The position numbers were made by a program, and so were the translations under genes. Shown here one piece after another: positions 33,650 through 44,258 of a stretch of DNA of 64,000 bases; position 1 is the stretch's first letter, and each line of letters opens with the position of its first letter. Source of the stretch: Heligmosomoides polygyrus polygyrus (Eukaryota > Nematoda > Chromadorea > Rhabditida > Heligmosomidae); NCBI GenBank assembly GCA_947396885.1, contig OX377202.1, positions 24,304,001 to 24,368,000 of the forward strand, in the 5' to 3' direction. The notes beneath the pieces were generated by a model that was given only the letters and a program-made list of their open reading frames with translations, did no database searches and had not been told where the DNA came from.

Positions 33650-35555
33650 CCCTTCACTAGTTTTCCTCACTCTTCTGAATCCCGATACGCATTGGACGAC
33701 GTCTGTGCTACGTATCTAAACCCTGACACTCGGCAGTTTGTCCCCATCCATTACCTGGGGTGTTCCCCGATCGCCCAAGAACTGTGGAAGGAGCCGCTTT
33801 AAGCCACAAGTCCCACTCGTTAAACCTACGTTGAAAAAGTACGGACGAGTATAACGAGCGTCGCCGCGGACCACGCGAGAACTGCCGCTCGTTCTCACGT
33901 GTGAAAAAATGAAACAGTGATTTGCAGTATATACTAAATCATCGTTTCGATAGCTTTGTTGATAAGTTCTGTGCTTTCTTCAAGATTGAGCGTATTCAGG
34001 TTGAAAGAAGCTATATAGCTGTAGGGATAAAGTCGAATTACAGACGACATCACTGCAATTGGGAAGGGTGTTGGACTGACGTAGCGACAGAAAGCGACCT
34101 GGAATTACTCACCCGCGAATAAACAACTAAGGATAGCTACGAGTTATCTGCTAAAGTGGAGGAATTTTCCTATAGCACTCGGTAGTCATTGCGCGATCGT
34201 GCGAGATCCTCCTCGGCCCAACTGGAGAAGGAGCTAACCATAAAAATATTGCTCGCACTGCATTTGTGGTAAAGAATTCGGTCTTACACTGGAGAACAAG
34301 GACACTTGATGCCATGCCGCGTGTATCCTGATATGCACAGTGATAAATCCTTCAATGGAGCAACGCCGTCACCATTTCAGAGATTAACTGCCCTGAACAG
34401 TTACGCAATACTTCAGCAAAAACGCGGACAATTCATTCAGATTGTGGAAGACTGGGAGTTTAGTTTTCAAGCAGAACTCAGATCGAAGTGAGGAACATGT
34501 ACTGTCATTATACTCAGTACGTTATGAAGTACCAAGGAGAGAGTGTTTCCGGCAGGTAATGATTCCATCGGAAAATTATGAGCATCCTCTCTCAACTGAT
34601 AACATAGAATCATTGATACATTCCGCTCGCCAAAGTCAGATTCGGTCAACCTTAGCCACCGTGATGGAAAAAGTTGTAGATTCTTGAAACTAATTTGACC
34701 CCATAGCGAGCCATCTAATGGTTGATGTGCTTTACAAGGGCCATGCAAAGCACAGTGAGCTGTCAAAATTACAATCTTTTTACAGCAAAGCTGGTCAAAT
34801 ATGAAAATTGATACCTGTGGAGTGCTGCAGAATATTTCTTGCATCTAGCTGGGCTAACCAAAACTGATCTCCTCTGGTTACTACGTGTTCGCATGTGTAT
34901 TTCGATTGTAGTTCATTATGCGTCATTTCATTCACCCCTTCTGCCCTTTTGGAGTGTTTGTTTTATGCTCTTCGTCAATTTCCTCCTCGTTGATCATGCT
35001 TTCAAGCCTCAGTTTGGAAAGGAACTTGAAGAAAAGGGCTGGGAGACACGAAAAACTCGGGAATAGCAATGTTCGGTGGAATGATTGCGGCCTACCCAAT
35101 GGCATCGCTTATTGATTTGAGTTGTCGCATGGTCCCGCAAAGACCGTCTGAGTACTGTGGACGGTTCGTGCAATTCTTGGCGGACAGCTCATTGCTACCA
35201 CTGGCTATTTAGCCGCGAGAGCGCTTCTCGCTTTAATTTCTGAGAGTCGTCGATGGTTTTGCTCTTCGTTGATTTCCTTCCCCTTTACTGTGCATTCCTG
35301 TAGGGGGAAGCCATTAAAACTGAATGAAAGGCCTAAGAACTACAAAAACTCGGAAGAAAAGGATTTTGGAGGAACCACTTTGATTGTTGGTATTATTGAT
35401 TGGACCAGGACGAGACTATCATTTAGTCCTGCAACGACCACCCGAGTGCTGTAGGAAAACTCATCCAATTCTTAGCGGATAACTCACCTCTAATCCTTAA
35501 CTGCTTCTCAGAAAATTCTGAACAAGTTACTTGCAAGCTGCAGCGAGTAATTGAT
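33650..35555. other. No gene resolved; scattered possible exons on plus strand
   Basis: There are coding-like runs after acceptor-like TTTCAG or TTACAG at about 34063 and 34380. Examples are RLTALNSYAILQQKRG, ending in a stop at 34489, and NIESLIHSARQSQIRSTLA in another frame, ending at 34685. I could not join them with consistent intron phases, so a broken or diverged gene is possible but not supported. Confidence 0.25.
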
Positions 35556-35564
35556 TGCCTCAAG

Positions 35565-35770
35565 TAAGTCATTTGTAAGCTGCTGCAGGCTAGCACAACT
35601 GCGCATGTAAGTTGGACGAAGACTCCTGCTAGTCATTCGAAACCTGCTGCAAGCTACCAGAAATGTCGCATGTAAGCTGCACGAAGACCCCTGCTAGGCA
35701 TTCGAAAGTTGCTGCAAGCTAGCAAAAGATGACCCCTGCTATGTCGCGTGTAAGTTACACGAAGATCTAA
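35565..35770 (+). repeat. ~65-bp tandem repeat, three units
   Basis: GCTGCTGCAGGCTAGC, CTGCTGCAAGCTACC and GTTGCTGCAAGCTAGC head successive units, each followed by CGCATGTAAG(T/C)TG(G/C)ACGAAGA and CCTGCTAG. Confidence 0.7.
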
Positions 35771-35820
35771 ACTTGCATTAAGCTTACATATTAGCACTAG
35801 AACAGATGTGTAACTCAGAT

Positions 35821-35888
35821 ATAGAGCCCTTTAAGCTAAATAGATCTATTTAGCCATATATAGGTCTATTTAGCTTAAAGGGCCCTAT
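35821..35888. repeat. 68-bp hairpin
   Basis: Arms AGCCCTTTAAGCTAAATAGA and its inverse CTATTTAGCTTAAAGGGCCCT are separated by a short AT-rich centre. Confidence 0.75.
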
Positions 35889-35996
35889 ATGTAGTAGTCG
35901 GAGTAGCCGACTTACTCGAATGTTCCCCCATATTAGCCTAATCGAATGCTTGTAATTGTTCCGTAAACCTATTCCCAATATTCATGTTTTATTGGG

Positions 35997-36135
35997 TTCA
36001 GCACCTCGCAAATTCACAAAAAGAGTCGCACAAGACACGCAAAAAAAAAACCTGACAAACAACAAGGGCTCAGCACCTCGCAAATTCACAAAAAGAGTCG
36101 CACACGGCACGCAAAAAAACCTGACAAACAACAAG
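35997..36135 (+). repeat. ~70-bp direct duplication
   Basis: TCAGCACCTCGCAAATTCAC, AAAAAGAGTCGCACA and CCTGACAAACAACAAG occur twice, starting near 35998 and 36069, with a longer A tract in the first copy. Confidence 0.85.
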
Positions 36136-36351
36136 TGAATCATATGAGGCGGTGCCAAACAACATGAGAACAATAGCGGCACTTCACAAGATAGCAATGA
36201 CATGGTAACAAAAAAGAACAACTAGGAGATCTAATGAGCAAAACTATGCAGTGAGCACCGAGCAGAATAGACAAGAAGTGAAGTGTAAGAAGACAAAGTG
36301 CGGCACAAATGTGAGGATAAATAATGGAAATGTTCAGAACTCCGATAGCTC

Positions 36352-36519
36352 CGACAACGGCGCGCGAGTAGCGCCGTATAAGCAGTCGGCGAAACCTAGA
36401 GTTTTTATTAAATTTCACTAAAGGTAAAGGACCTCATTATAAATGTATTCATTCAAAATTTTATAAAAACTCTAGGTCTTGCCGACTGGCTAAACGGCGC
36501 TACTCACGCGCCGTTGTCG
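36352..36519. mobile_element. MITE with ~56-bp terminal inverted repeats
   Basis: GACAACGGCGCGCGAGTAGC to TAGAGTTTTTAT on the left is inverted as ATAAAAACTCTAGGT to GCGCCGTTGTC on the right, with a short AT-rich centre. Confidence 0.8.
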
Positions 36520-36810
36520 AAGTGGATGAAACGACTCTAGTTATTCTTGATAATAATCAAAAAACGTAAGTGCTGCGCTGGCCTGAGAAGCTTCCTGGCT
36601 GACGACATTGTTATCCTTGGGAGGCGGGAGCAAATCCTGCATTTGGACCTCATTCGTGTTTTCCTTTTCCGCCTGCTGGTCAGTACAATGGTCCGATCTC
36701 GCTTGGTTTTTCAGATTTCTACGAAGTTCGTCCTGAAACGTGTAGTGTAATGTGGACGACATATGGCGTTTGGTGCGAAAAAAAATGCCTGACGTACAGT
36801 GCAACTGATA

Positions 36811-37735
36811 TCATGTTGAAAACATCCATATAGAATGATTTTGCTTGTTAGCATGAGCGTAGGTGGCTGTGACGAAATCTAAAACAGTTTCATAAAATTT
36901 AGGAGGGGTGATTTTTTGCGCTTTTAACCATTGTATATTGTAGTACTCGCTAATAATGGCATCGGAGTCGAAATCAATGTAATCATTTCTCCTCTTTTTC
37001 GTTCGAGCCGTAAGTCTATGCCAAGTGCTGCGGTCGTACATCTAAAATATGGGCACACTTTGTAGCGGGCGTATGTAGCGGAATCAGGGAGGGATTCAAC
37101 GAACCTCGGCGACATTTCCGACGAGCTTGCTGAAGAAATTCATGTAATCGGATGTGTGGGACATGGGACGAGATCGACTACGCAGACGGATATAAAGCTC
37201 CTTGAGGTCCCCGCCTTTAAAATTTGTGAGATGTGATTAGAAAAATTTTAACCGAGCAGTGAGTGAGGAACCATAGAGCGAGACCACTCAGCAGGACCAT
37301 TACTGGAAGGAGCTATCTTGAAGTCCCCCTCAGGTGGATCTAGTGAGCCAAAATCAGACGTCTTAGCGGATTCAGCTCTCGTTTTAGCATAAAGTTAGAA
37401 GTTTAAAGCATAAATTGATGCTACACGTCGCATCAATTTATCCATCTAAACATCATTTTCACGAAAAAGAAAGCTAAAAAACACAGTCTAACAAAAATAA
37501 CTGCGCACCTGACGGAAGGCGTCTCCTGAAGTAGTGGGTGTAGTATCGCCGGAACATCCTCCGCCTGAAATGAAGAAAACATAGGACTCAATATTTTAAA
37601 AAGTATTTCCGAGTGAGCGTAACGCAGAAACAACAATCACGGTGAAGGGATAATCAGAGCTGACCAACAAATGAAACAGAATCATCAAACTTTGAGAGCT
37701 CTCGCCAATAAATGAAACAGAATCATCAAACTCAA
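36811..37735 (-). CDS. Candidate multi-exon gene, unknown product
   Basis: Minus-strand exons are 37735(approx)-37665, 37564-37509, 37377-37253, 37214-37105 and 37041-36811. All introns between them have GT and AG ends (100, 131, 38 and 63 nt), and phases 0, 2, 1, 0 keep one frame open to the stop at 36811. The agreement of four junctions is the main support. The first exon's start is uncertain. The product would exceed 190 residues, without a signal peptide or domain I recognise. The C-terminal exon is basic then acidic (TARTKKRRNDYIDFDSDAII). The acceptor before the third exon (ACGAG) and the 38-nt intron are weak points. A further exon-like frame (36730-36541, after TTTCAG) cannot be joined without passing the stop. 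Confidence 0.4.
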
Positions 37736-37799
37736 AATGACGTATTGCGGACAGTCAAATTTTAAAACGCTTGAACAGGCAACCCCAGGAAATTTACTC

Positions 37800-38235
37800 T
37801 GTTTTTATCAGAACATTTGCACTAGGCGAGACTCGAACCTGCATCCTCTGCTTTCTACGTCGGTTTCTACGCTTCAAACCACTGTTCGACTGCACATAAT
37901 ATCCACGATGTCCTCGTGGCCTATCAGCACACACCCATTATATCGGGATGAGTCGGTCGTTGATATCAGCATGGAACCCGTTCAGCTGAAGATCTTACTG
38001 GAAACGATGTTTTACGTGAGACATGAACGAAACCTAGAGCGGCTAGTATCGGCCTTCAGCTAACGGTTCCAATCAGCGTCCAGCTCATCCCGATATCAAG
38101 GGCGACTGCTGATAGGCCACGAAGGTATTGTGGATGTAACGTGTGACCAAACAGCGCCAGTAGTGTTAGACGTCGCACCCATCCCGGAGAGCAGAGAGCG
38201 CGGGCTCGAGTCACACCTGCACAGGAGTTTTGGTC
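37800..38235. repeat. Head-to-head inverted repeat with tRNA-like ends
   Basis: 37905-38000 and 38050-38145 are inverted copies (GGCCTATCAGCA, ATCGGGATGAG and GTTCAGCTGAAG in one; their inverses in the other). Beyond each copy lies a tRNA-like stretch. On the minus strand at 37890-37815 there is AGTGGTTTGAAGCG, then GGTTCGAGTCTCGCC. On the plus strand at 38150-38220 there is CAGTAGTGTTAGACG, then GGGCTCGAGTCACACC. These resemble A and B boxes of pol III promoters, but neither folds as a good tRNA. Confidence 0.45.
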
Positions 38236-38583
38236 GTAAATAAACATTCATCTAACACCTTGTATGTTGACAATACAACAGTTTCTGTTCGCCGGAGTTC
38301 CGCTTACGCAGAGGGCCCAGACCTAGGTAAGGGAAAGAACTCCTAGGTCTGCCTGATCTAACGTATTCGTGCTAAGATGCCTTGCCGGTGCCATGCTGGG
38401 ACCAACCCGCTAAATACTGATTTTAATGATGATTGAAGTATATAACTTGTTGTGAAGAAGAGAAACGCAACAATAACAGCTACCTATGAAGTTAGTAATC
38501 GAACGGGAGGCGCTTGTGTATCCAGAAATTAACACGCCTCAACCACAGTGTATTCAACGACTGCTCCGATCTTTAGGAAACAC

Positions 38584-38657
38584 CTTGCTGTGTGTGAGCT
38601 ACTCCTTTCTGATAGCAGGCAGTCTTAAACCTAAAGGAATAGCTCACACACAGCAAG
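38584..38657. repeat. 74-bp hairpin, ~24-bp arms
   Basis: CTTGCTGTGTGTGAGCTA and TAGCTCACACACAGCAAG are perfect inverses; TCCTTT/AAAGGA extends the arms inward. Confidence 0.8.
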
Positions 38658-39336
38658 TAAACTTACGAAGATTACCCCTCTGCTCAGGCAAGACTTAAGA
38701 ACCATAAATCGATAGATAAAGCCAAGCTAAGACAAGCTAAACAAGCTGAGACAGAAATGAACAGGAACAGCCGTGACAGCCGTCGGCCGTAATTAAGTCG
38801 CTGACAGAATTAAAGGATCGCGCCGTGTGATATGTCGATTGGCGCAATAGTGTTCGCTGGAGCGCGCTGGAGTTCGCTGAGACTCCACAACCCAGTTCCA
38901 CGCTGTTTAGCGGAGGGGATAAAATGGGAGCTTTGAAGGGAAGTCAGTGGTTCGCAGCGAAAGCTTGATCTCCACGAATTCGCAAGCAAACGACTCATCC
39001 ATGGTTGTGGGTATCGCTGGGACTCATCAATTCCACTAACCTTCTCGAAGGCTTAGGAAGGATTCTATGCTTCAATGGCCTGGCTGCGCTTCTCGAATGC
39101 TAGAGATTCGAAGCGTTATCGTGGTAAGAAGAGCCATACATATAGCGAAACCACCACTGTTACAGATTTTGGTTCACCTTGCAAGAAGAAAACCGAAAGA
39201 AGGGTGACCATATTTCTAGCGTGCATTCCCATCGCTACTGGCTTGGTTCTCAACACTTTAGGAACGCCGGTATTGATGTCTCCCGCTACTTGATCGATAT
39301 TGATGGTTTTCATACTCCTTGGGCCAGATTTATGAA

Positions 39337-39426
39337 CCGGCCTCTAACGGCGAAAATACCGCCAAACCACCTGACATGACATTCAATACCATCAGGTTTG
39401 GCGATATTTTCACCGTTAGAGCGCGG
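39337..39426. repeat. 90-bp hairpin
   Basis: CTCTAACGGCGAAAATACCG-CCAAACC is inverted as GGTTTGGCG-ATATTTTCACCGTTAGAG. GGGCC lies outside on each side (39321 and 39449), suggesting a larger decayed MITE. Confidence 0.7.
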
Positions 39427-40139
39427 CAAGCGGTGATGAGTCTGGGCCCTGGTTTTTTTATTCAAGACATGGGCCCTAACTACACGGGGAAATACATTGA
39501 TAAAAACAACATCCAAGGAGTGAGGTGGTTCTGAGTGTGGTTCTAGTGTAAACTGCGATTAACATGCAATAAAAGTCAAAAAAGAAAAACTCACTTCGAA
39601 TAACACAGTATACGCACTATTGCACGTAGGGATAATTCAGAATGCCTTTAACTTCAACGTTCTTCAACTTCATGTAGAGAAGGAACAGAAGTTGCATATA
39701 CTTATAGTATAGCAGTGTCAATAAACATCAGGTATTAGTTATGGACCATCACATGCCGAGTCCTTGAAGCCAAAAACAACTGTCCCCTGTCAGCATGGTG
39801 ACCCCCCCCCGACGTCGACCAACGGTCGCGCCGTTGCAATGAATGCCGTCAGCAGAGAAGGAAATAGAACTGAATCAACACATAGCCAAAAATATCAGCC
39901 GTGGACGACCATTTGTAAAAGTTGAAGTGCCTGCCCGGCCAGACAACCCCGCTCGGGAGGTTCCCGCTCCGGTTTGAACAAACAAGATGACGCCGCCCGG
40001 TTTGAACAAGTATGCTGCATGACAGCGCGCGCACACCGCGAGTGGAGACGCGTGCGTCATGTTTCAAACCAATTAGGCGCGAAACATTAGCTTGCACGAA
40101 AGCTTCTTGCAAGCTTGCACTTGATGAAAGTTTCAAATT

Positions 40140-40465
40140 CCTGGGTGCAAGCTTGCAAGTAAGTTAACCGCGAGGAATAAGTCGCAAGTAACTTGTTTTG
40201 GAGCTCTGAAGGCGCAAGTAACTTGTTCAGAACTTTCTGCGTAAGTTTACCGCGAGACATGAACTTGCAAGTTAGTTAACCGCGAGAGATAGTCGCATGT
40301 AACTTATTTTGGCGATCTAAGGGAGCAAGTAACTGATGTTAACCTTGCAGGTAAGTCAAACGCGAGAGATTAACCGCATGTAACTTATTTTGGGCATCTA
40401 AGGGCACAAGTAACTTAATTTAGGGCTCATAAGGCGCAATTAACTTGTTCAAAATTTTCTGAGTT
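40140..40465 (+). repeat. Irregular tandem repeat (GCAAGTAACTTGTT / GTTAACCGCGAG units)
   Basis: At least five variants of (G)CAAGTAACTT(G/A)(T/A)TT followed by GGNNATCTAAGG alternate with AAGT(T/A)A(G/A)TTAACCGCGAGAG-like words. Unit length varies. Confidence 0.65.
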
Positions 40466-41302
40466 GTCGCGGATGCAGATTGGTGTTTTAAATATGCTTT
40501 GTGGAGTGAATTACAATTACATCTCGTGTTATGACGCGTTTGAAGGGATCGAAGAAGATCATCGGTATAAAGAGAGTCGCGTGCCAACCGCAGCTGGCCT
40601 TGTTAAGACTGTTCATGCACAGGTTTACCTAAAATCGCATTCAACGACTAAATCGCAATGAAAAATGCAACTATGAAGATAGTGTGAGGACGTAGAATAT
40701 CTCCAGCGAATATCTTGTTAGTGGTGTTATTTTCTTTAAATAGCCCGGTTCCAGTAAAAAAATTGCGTTAAGAGGAGAGTCCTCGAAAGTCCCGTCTTAC
40801 TCTGACGCGTTACAACGGGAATGTACTGTATTTTTCTCTCTGCGCGCGAAGAGCGAGGTCGGAGGAGGTACCGACTCACGTACGCCCTAAATGGTGCTTT
40901 AGGTTACTAGCTTCTACCCCGGTCAACCAAATCTTCCATGTCTGGGAGTTCGATGAATTGGCACCATGTTTCTCAGTTAGTTATAAAGCACTGACGTGCT
41001 CAACGAGTGGCTATTCGAATTTATTTTGTGGGCCAAATACGCATTCTAAATTGCGTTCACTAGACCTCCTAGAAGTGGAGTGCATGCCGCATCCCACAAA
41101 GACAGTACAGTTGGCAATGTAACGGCCCAGAAGTGCGTGGTTCAACCGTGGTCGGAAGAAGAGAGGATCGTTACAAAAAGAGTTTATTAGAAACAGCCAA
41201 TACGGTGTTACACAACAAACAAGCAAAAGTGTGAAATGGGAACCTATACAAAACAAGAGAGACTAATAACAAAGGGAGGGAAAGTGTTGAGTGGGGGCAG
41301 CC

Positions 41303-41307
41303 CTCCC
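41303..41307. other. BEL target-site duplication, left (CTCCC)
   Basis: CTCCC directly precedes the LTR and is matched by CTCCC at 50450-50454. A 5-bp duplication fits BEL/Pao integrases, although the right copy lies in a C tract, so chance is not excluded. Confidence 0.7.
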
Positions 41308-41907
41308 TGAAGTGGTTACCACGCGCACTCTGCTCGCCCAATATCGAAACGATAGCCACGCGGAGAATAGATAGTTCGGGTGGATAGACCACTCCAATAC
41401 CTCAATCTCAAACTTGGGTAATTAAACGTTTATTGCAATTAACATAGAACACGAACGACGTACACAGCAACAAATTAGTACAACAACACTAACAGCACAT
41501 ACACTGAACTAATACTAGCAACAAGAGTAGGAAAATTGGGCGATTTACCTGAGTCCGTAACCCTGATCCAGGAGGGAGTGATGATAGACGATGGATAACT
41601 ACGCGCTGATGACCCGGAGAGACCCAGAGAACAGATACCGGTTAAACTACGATCCTTCAAGGCGAGGACTACTACGCGCTAACGATGTGACCTGGAGCAA
41701 CTTAGAAATAGATAGCGGCTAAAGCGACAATCTTCCCAGGGCGAAGTAGAGGTGAAGCGATGTCCATGAGTCCGAGCCCTGTCCCAAGGCGGGAGTGATG
41801 ACAGATACTCACGAACAAAGACTACGCGCAAGAAAGAGTACCCAGACAAACTGTTCGAATGGGGCGCCGAAACCGTGATCACGCGCGGTCAAGACGATTT
41901 GTCGTCA
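41308..41907 (-). repeat. BEL 3' LTR (600 bp)
   Basis: In element orientation U3 runs 41907 to 41428 and contains AATAAA at its end (41434-41429). SL1 at 41427-41407 follows as probable R, and U5 is 41406-41308. Compared with the other LTR it has four extra bases (ACAG near 41793). Confidence 0.9.
41407..41434 (-). promoter_or_regulatory. AATAAA + SL1 in the 3' LTR
   Basis: On the minus strand AATAAA (41434-41429), one base, then 21 consecutive bases of SL1 (GTTTAATTACCC...GTTTGAG, 41427-41407). Only the first G of the 22-nt leader is not matched. Because SL1 ends TTTGAG, it could itself act as a trans-splice acceptor. Confidence 0.9.
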
Positions 41908-41928
41908 CTCCGCCCGAGGCAAACGGTC

Positions 41929-43185
41929 TTAACGCCTGGCGTTCCTTCTTGCCGTCAGGCGAGCCAATTCTCCCAACAGTTCGCGCAGCTCGTCCTCTTC
42001 TCGTTCGAATCTCACACGCGCCAACAGCTTCTTCTACGGAATGTTGCACAGGGCTGTGTGATGACCGCCATCGTCCGGAATAAGGTCCTCGAAGGTGGTC
42101 CCCTGTAGACGTTTGCAATAGTAGCAGTCCTTATCTTTGTAAGGACATTCCTTCTTTTTCTGCTGGTCGTCTTGCTCGTCATCTGGCCACATAGCCGGAC
42201 AGTATTCCAGGCATTTGTAACACGCGCTCAAGTCTTGAATTATGCTATACCTTTCGTCTCCATTTGTCACGATCGGACAGGAGCCGGAGAAGTGTTCTCC
42301 TTCAGCTTCACAAAACGCGCACTTGAGTTTAGGGCACATCCCTGGTGATTGTATTTCCCTCTTCCTGAAGGGGAAATCTCTGAGGTCTCGCCTCATCCTG
42401 TCGACCCAATTTTGGAGGTCTTCTACGCGCCTTCTTAGCTCGATTTCTCTAGCTTCCTCCTGAGCTATCATTTCCTGCTCGATGACTGCCGCTTCGTCTT
42501 CCTCTTCATCTGCCACCGAGCGCAGATCGAGGTCGTCATCTTCTTCGTCCTCATCTGACTCGTCAGTGATGAGTGCTGGTGGGGGAGCATCCTCTTCTGG
42601 CTTTCTCACTTCCTCCACCATACGCTCCCAGTACACGGCGTCATTCAGGTCCACTTCTACGCGCACGGGGTTGTCCTCTGCCATAGCGACATCGACTGGT
42701 TCGGGCTGCTCGACCTTCTCGATACGATCCTTCTCCTCAATTTGTTGTTTGAGGCTCGCGAGTTCCCTAGCCTGCGCTTCGATCTTTTCCAGAAGCTCCT
42801 CGAACCTCTGCTCCGATTTGTCCTTCTCGTTGGCGGTCAGAGTATCGAACGCTCTTCTGAAAAGCGCATTGACGTGCTCTGAATTCGAAGAACAAGGACC
42901 GGTTCGAGGATCTTTCTCGGCAGTGTGCAGCTCCTTCTCCATCTGGAAGATGTCGGCGTTCAACTTCTGTGTCTGCTCGTCCATCAGATGAATTACGCGC
43001 TCGGCCTTATCATCCAACTCCGACTGCGATATCGGCAGACCACGGGTAGCATTCCTGTACAGCAGGTTGGTGACGACGTACCTGGTTCCCAAACGCGCAA
43101 TCTCCTCCCTAGCTGAAAGGGCACCCTTCAAAAGCTTAACCGTATCCAGAACCTTAGAGGCAGGAGTAGCAAGCAGAAATCTCAT
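41929..43185 (-). CDS. BEL ORF3: coiled-coil, acidic, zinc-knuckle-like protein
   Basis: ATG at 43185 overlaps the upstream stop as TGATG. 383 codons run to a TAG at 42036-42034, and the frame then stays open 34 codons to TAA at 41931-41929. The extra part is Arg/Glu-rich helix (EREEDELRELL), so the TAG may be recent or read through. Residues about 75-175 are heptad-like coiled coil, about 190-235 are very acidic (DESDEDEEDDDLDL), and 290-383 hold three cysteine clusters (CAFCEAEGEHFSGSC, CYKC...C, CYYC...HHTALC) like gag-type zinc knuckles. BEL elements usually end with integrase or an envelope-like ORF; a gag-like knuckle protein here is unusual, though similar cysteine-rich proteins are predicted in other nematode genomes. 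A nucleic-acid-binding or packaging role is inferred. This is the longest intact ORF of the element after the RNase H-integrase frame. Confidence 0.75.
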
Positions 43186-43228
43186 CAGATAACAAATGAT
43201 AATGAATTCTCATCAGATAACAAATGAG
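43181..43228 (-). repeat. 28-bp-period tandem duplication at the pol/ORF3 junction
   Basis: CTCATCAGATAACAAATGA occurs at 43181 and 43209. The duplicated copy shifts the upstream frame by one base and creates the TGA that overlaps the ORF3 start. Without it the upstream frame would end about ten codons later, inside ORF3. Confidence 0.85.
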
Positions 43229-44255
43229 TCCACTGCGTGTGGTTAACTGAGGCAACGCGCATCTGCTGCTGAAGCTCGTTGTATAATAGATCGTCTCCAA
43301 GTCGTCCTGAACCTGAGGCCAGTGCCTCTGCCGATCGGTCAGAAGACGCGTAACGAGCATCGTTGTCGACCGTTGACATGCTGCAATAATGATCTTTCAT
43401 AAGTGGTTTCCTGCCGTTGTCGAGCAGTTTCCTGTTACGGACCTGTTTGTTAGAGCTTTTTTGTACGCGTACTGAGTTTATCCAGGTCGGTATAAGGCGA
43501 AATAAACCTTTTGTACCTTGTGACTCGTACAGGAAGATGCAGTACCCTAAGCTAGCAAAGCACATGAGCATAATTGCGACTATTTTTGTGATGTAGAGCC
43601 AAACTACAAGGATAGGGGACGACATCTTGTAGTTTCCTACGCGAGTTTCAATTGAGTAAAAGGCAGTACGACTTAGTTTTATGGCTTGAAACTTATGTAT
43701 ATGTTCTACTTCCCAGTCGAGATATGCACTTTCCTTTATACGCGAGCCAGTGCATATCCCGATCACTGTGGAGATGAGCGTAATTGAGAAAACCGACATG
43801 ATGTTTAAGTCGCGAGACAGTTTCTTGTAGTCTATCTTCTTGAGTTGACGTAAGTTATAACGCGATGTCTTAGATTCAACCGCTGGACCTGCGGCAATGT
43901 CGTCTTCTGTGACATCAGCCGAAGTCAGACCGCTTTCTGAGGATTCGGATAGCCTTTCCTGAGACTGCCGTGGCGTACTGGTGTTCGGTTTTGAAGTCGA
44001 ATCGCCGTCGTCCAGCTCAAGAGGCACTAAAAGATTTAAAGGTCTTCTGATTTTCCGATGAGAAGGCAAGAGAACTGATGCTTCTCTCACAACGCCTTCC
44101 TTATTCGACACTAGATCCTCAATGCGACTCATTTTCCACATGTAGCGAGGTTGAAGCGCGTCACAAACTAGGACTACTTGTCCTTGTTTCGGAGCAATAC
44201 GCGATCCGCGTTTGTTTCCAACCTCTCGCTGGTGCTTCTCTCTTAAGGGCGTCAA
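43185..44255 (-). pseudogene. BEL integrase C-terminal domain plus two-TM tail
   Basis: The first ~85 residues (GQVVLVCDALQPRYMWKMSR then VREASVLLPS) are the BEL-type domain after integrase (DUF5641). A polar linker follows, then a hydrophobic segment (MSVFSITLISTVIGICTG), about 50 residues, and a second longer one (PILVVWLYITKIVAIMLMC) with a basic/polar tail. This two-helix pattern with a short middle looks like an envelope-type tail whose ectodomain has been lost. No fusion or receptor domain can be recognised. The start of the domain lies in another frame at 44259-44606, so the reading frame is broken. Confidence 0.65.
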
Positions 44256-44258
44256 ATA

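Noticed and set aside
37815..37890. Functional tRNA on the minus strand
   Set aside because: The T-arm-like GGTTCGAGTC is good, but the D and anticodon stems and the acceptor stem do not pair convincingly.
41857..41872. TGGGGCGCCGAAACC on the plus strand as a primer binding site
   Set aside because: It occurs inside both LTRs and at both ends of the element. The tRNA-Gly match at 49838-49851 is adjacent to the LTR on the correct side and strand.
42482..42991. 169-codon Ser-rich plus-strand frame
   Set aside because: It is the antisense shadow of the acidic and coiled-coil part of ORF3, where Glu/Asp codons read as Ser on the other strand.
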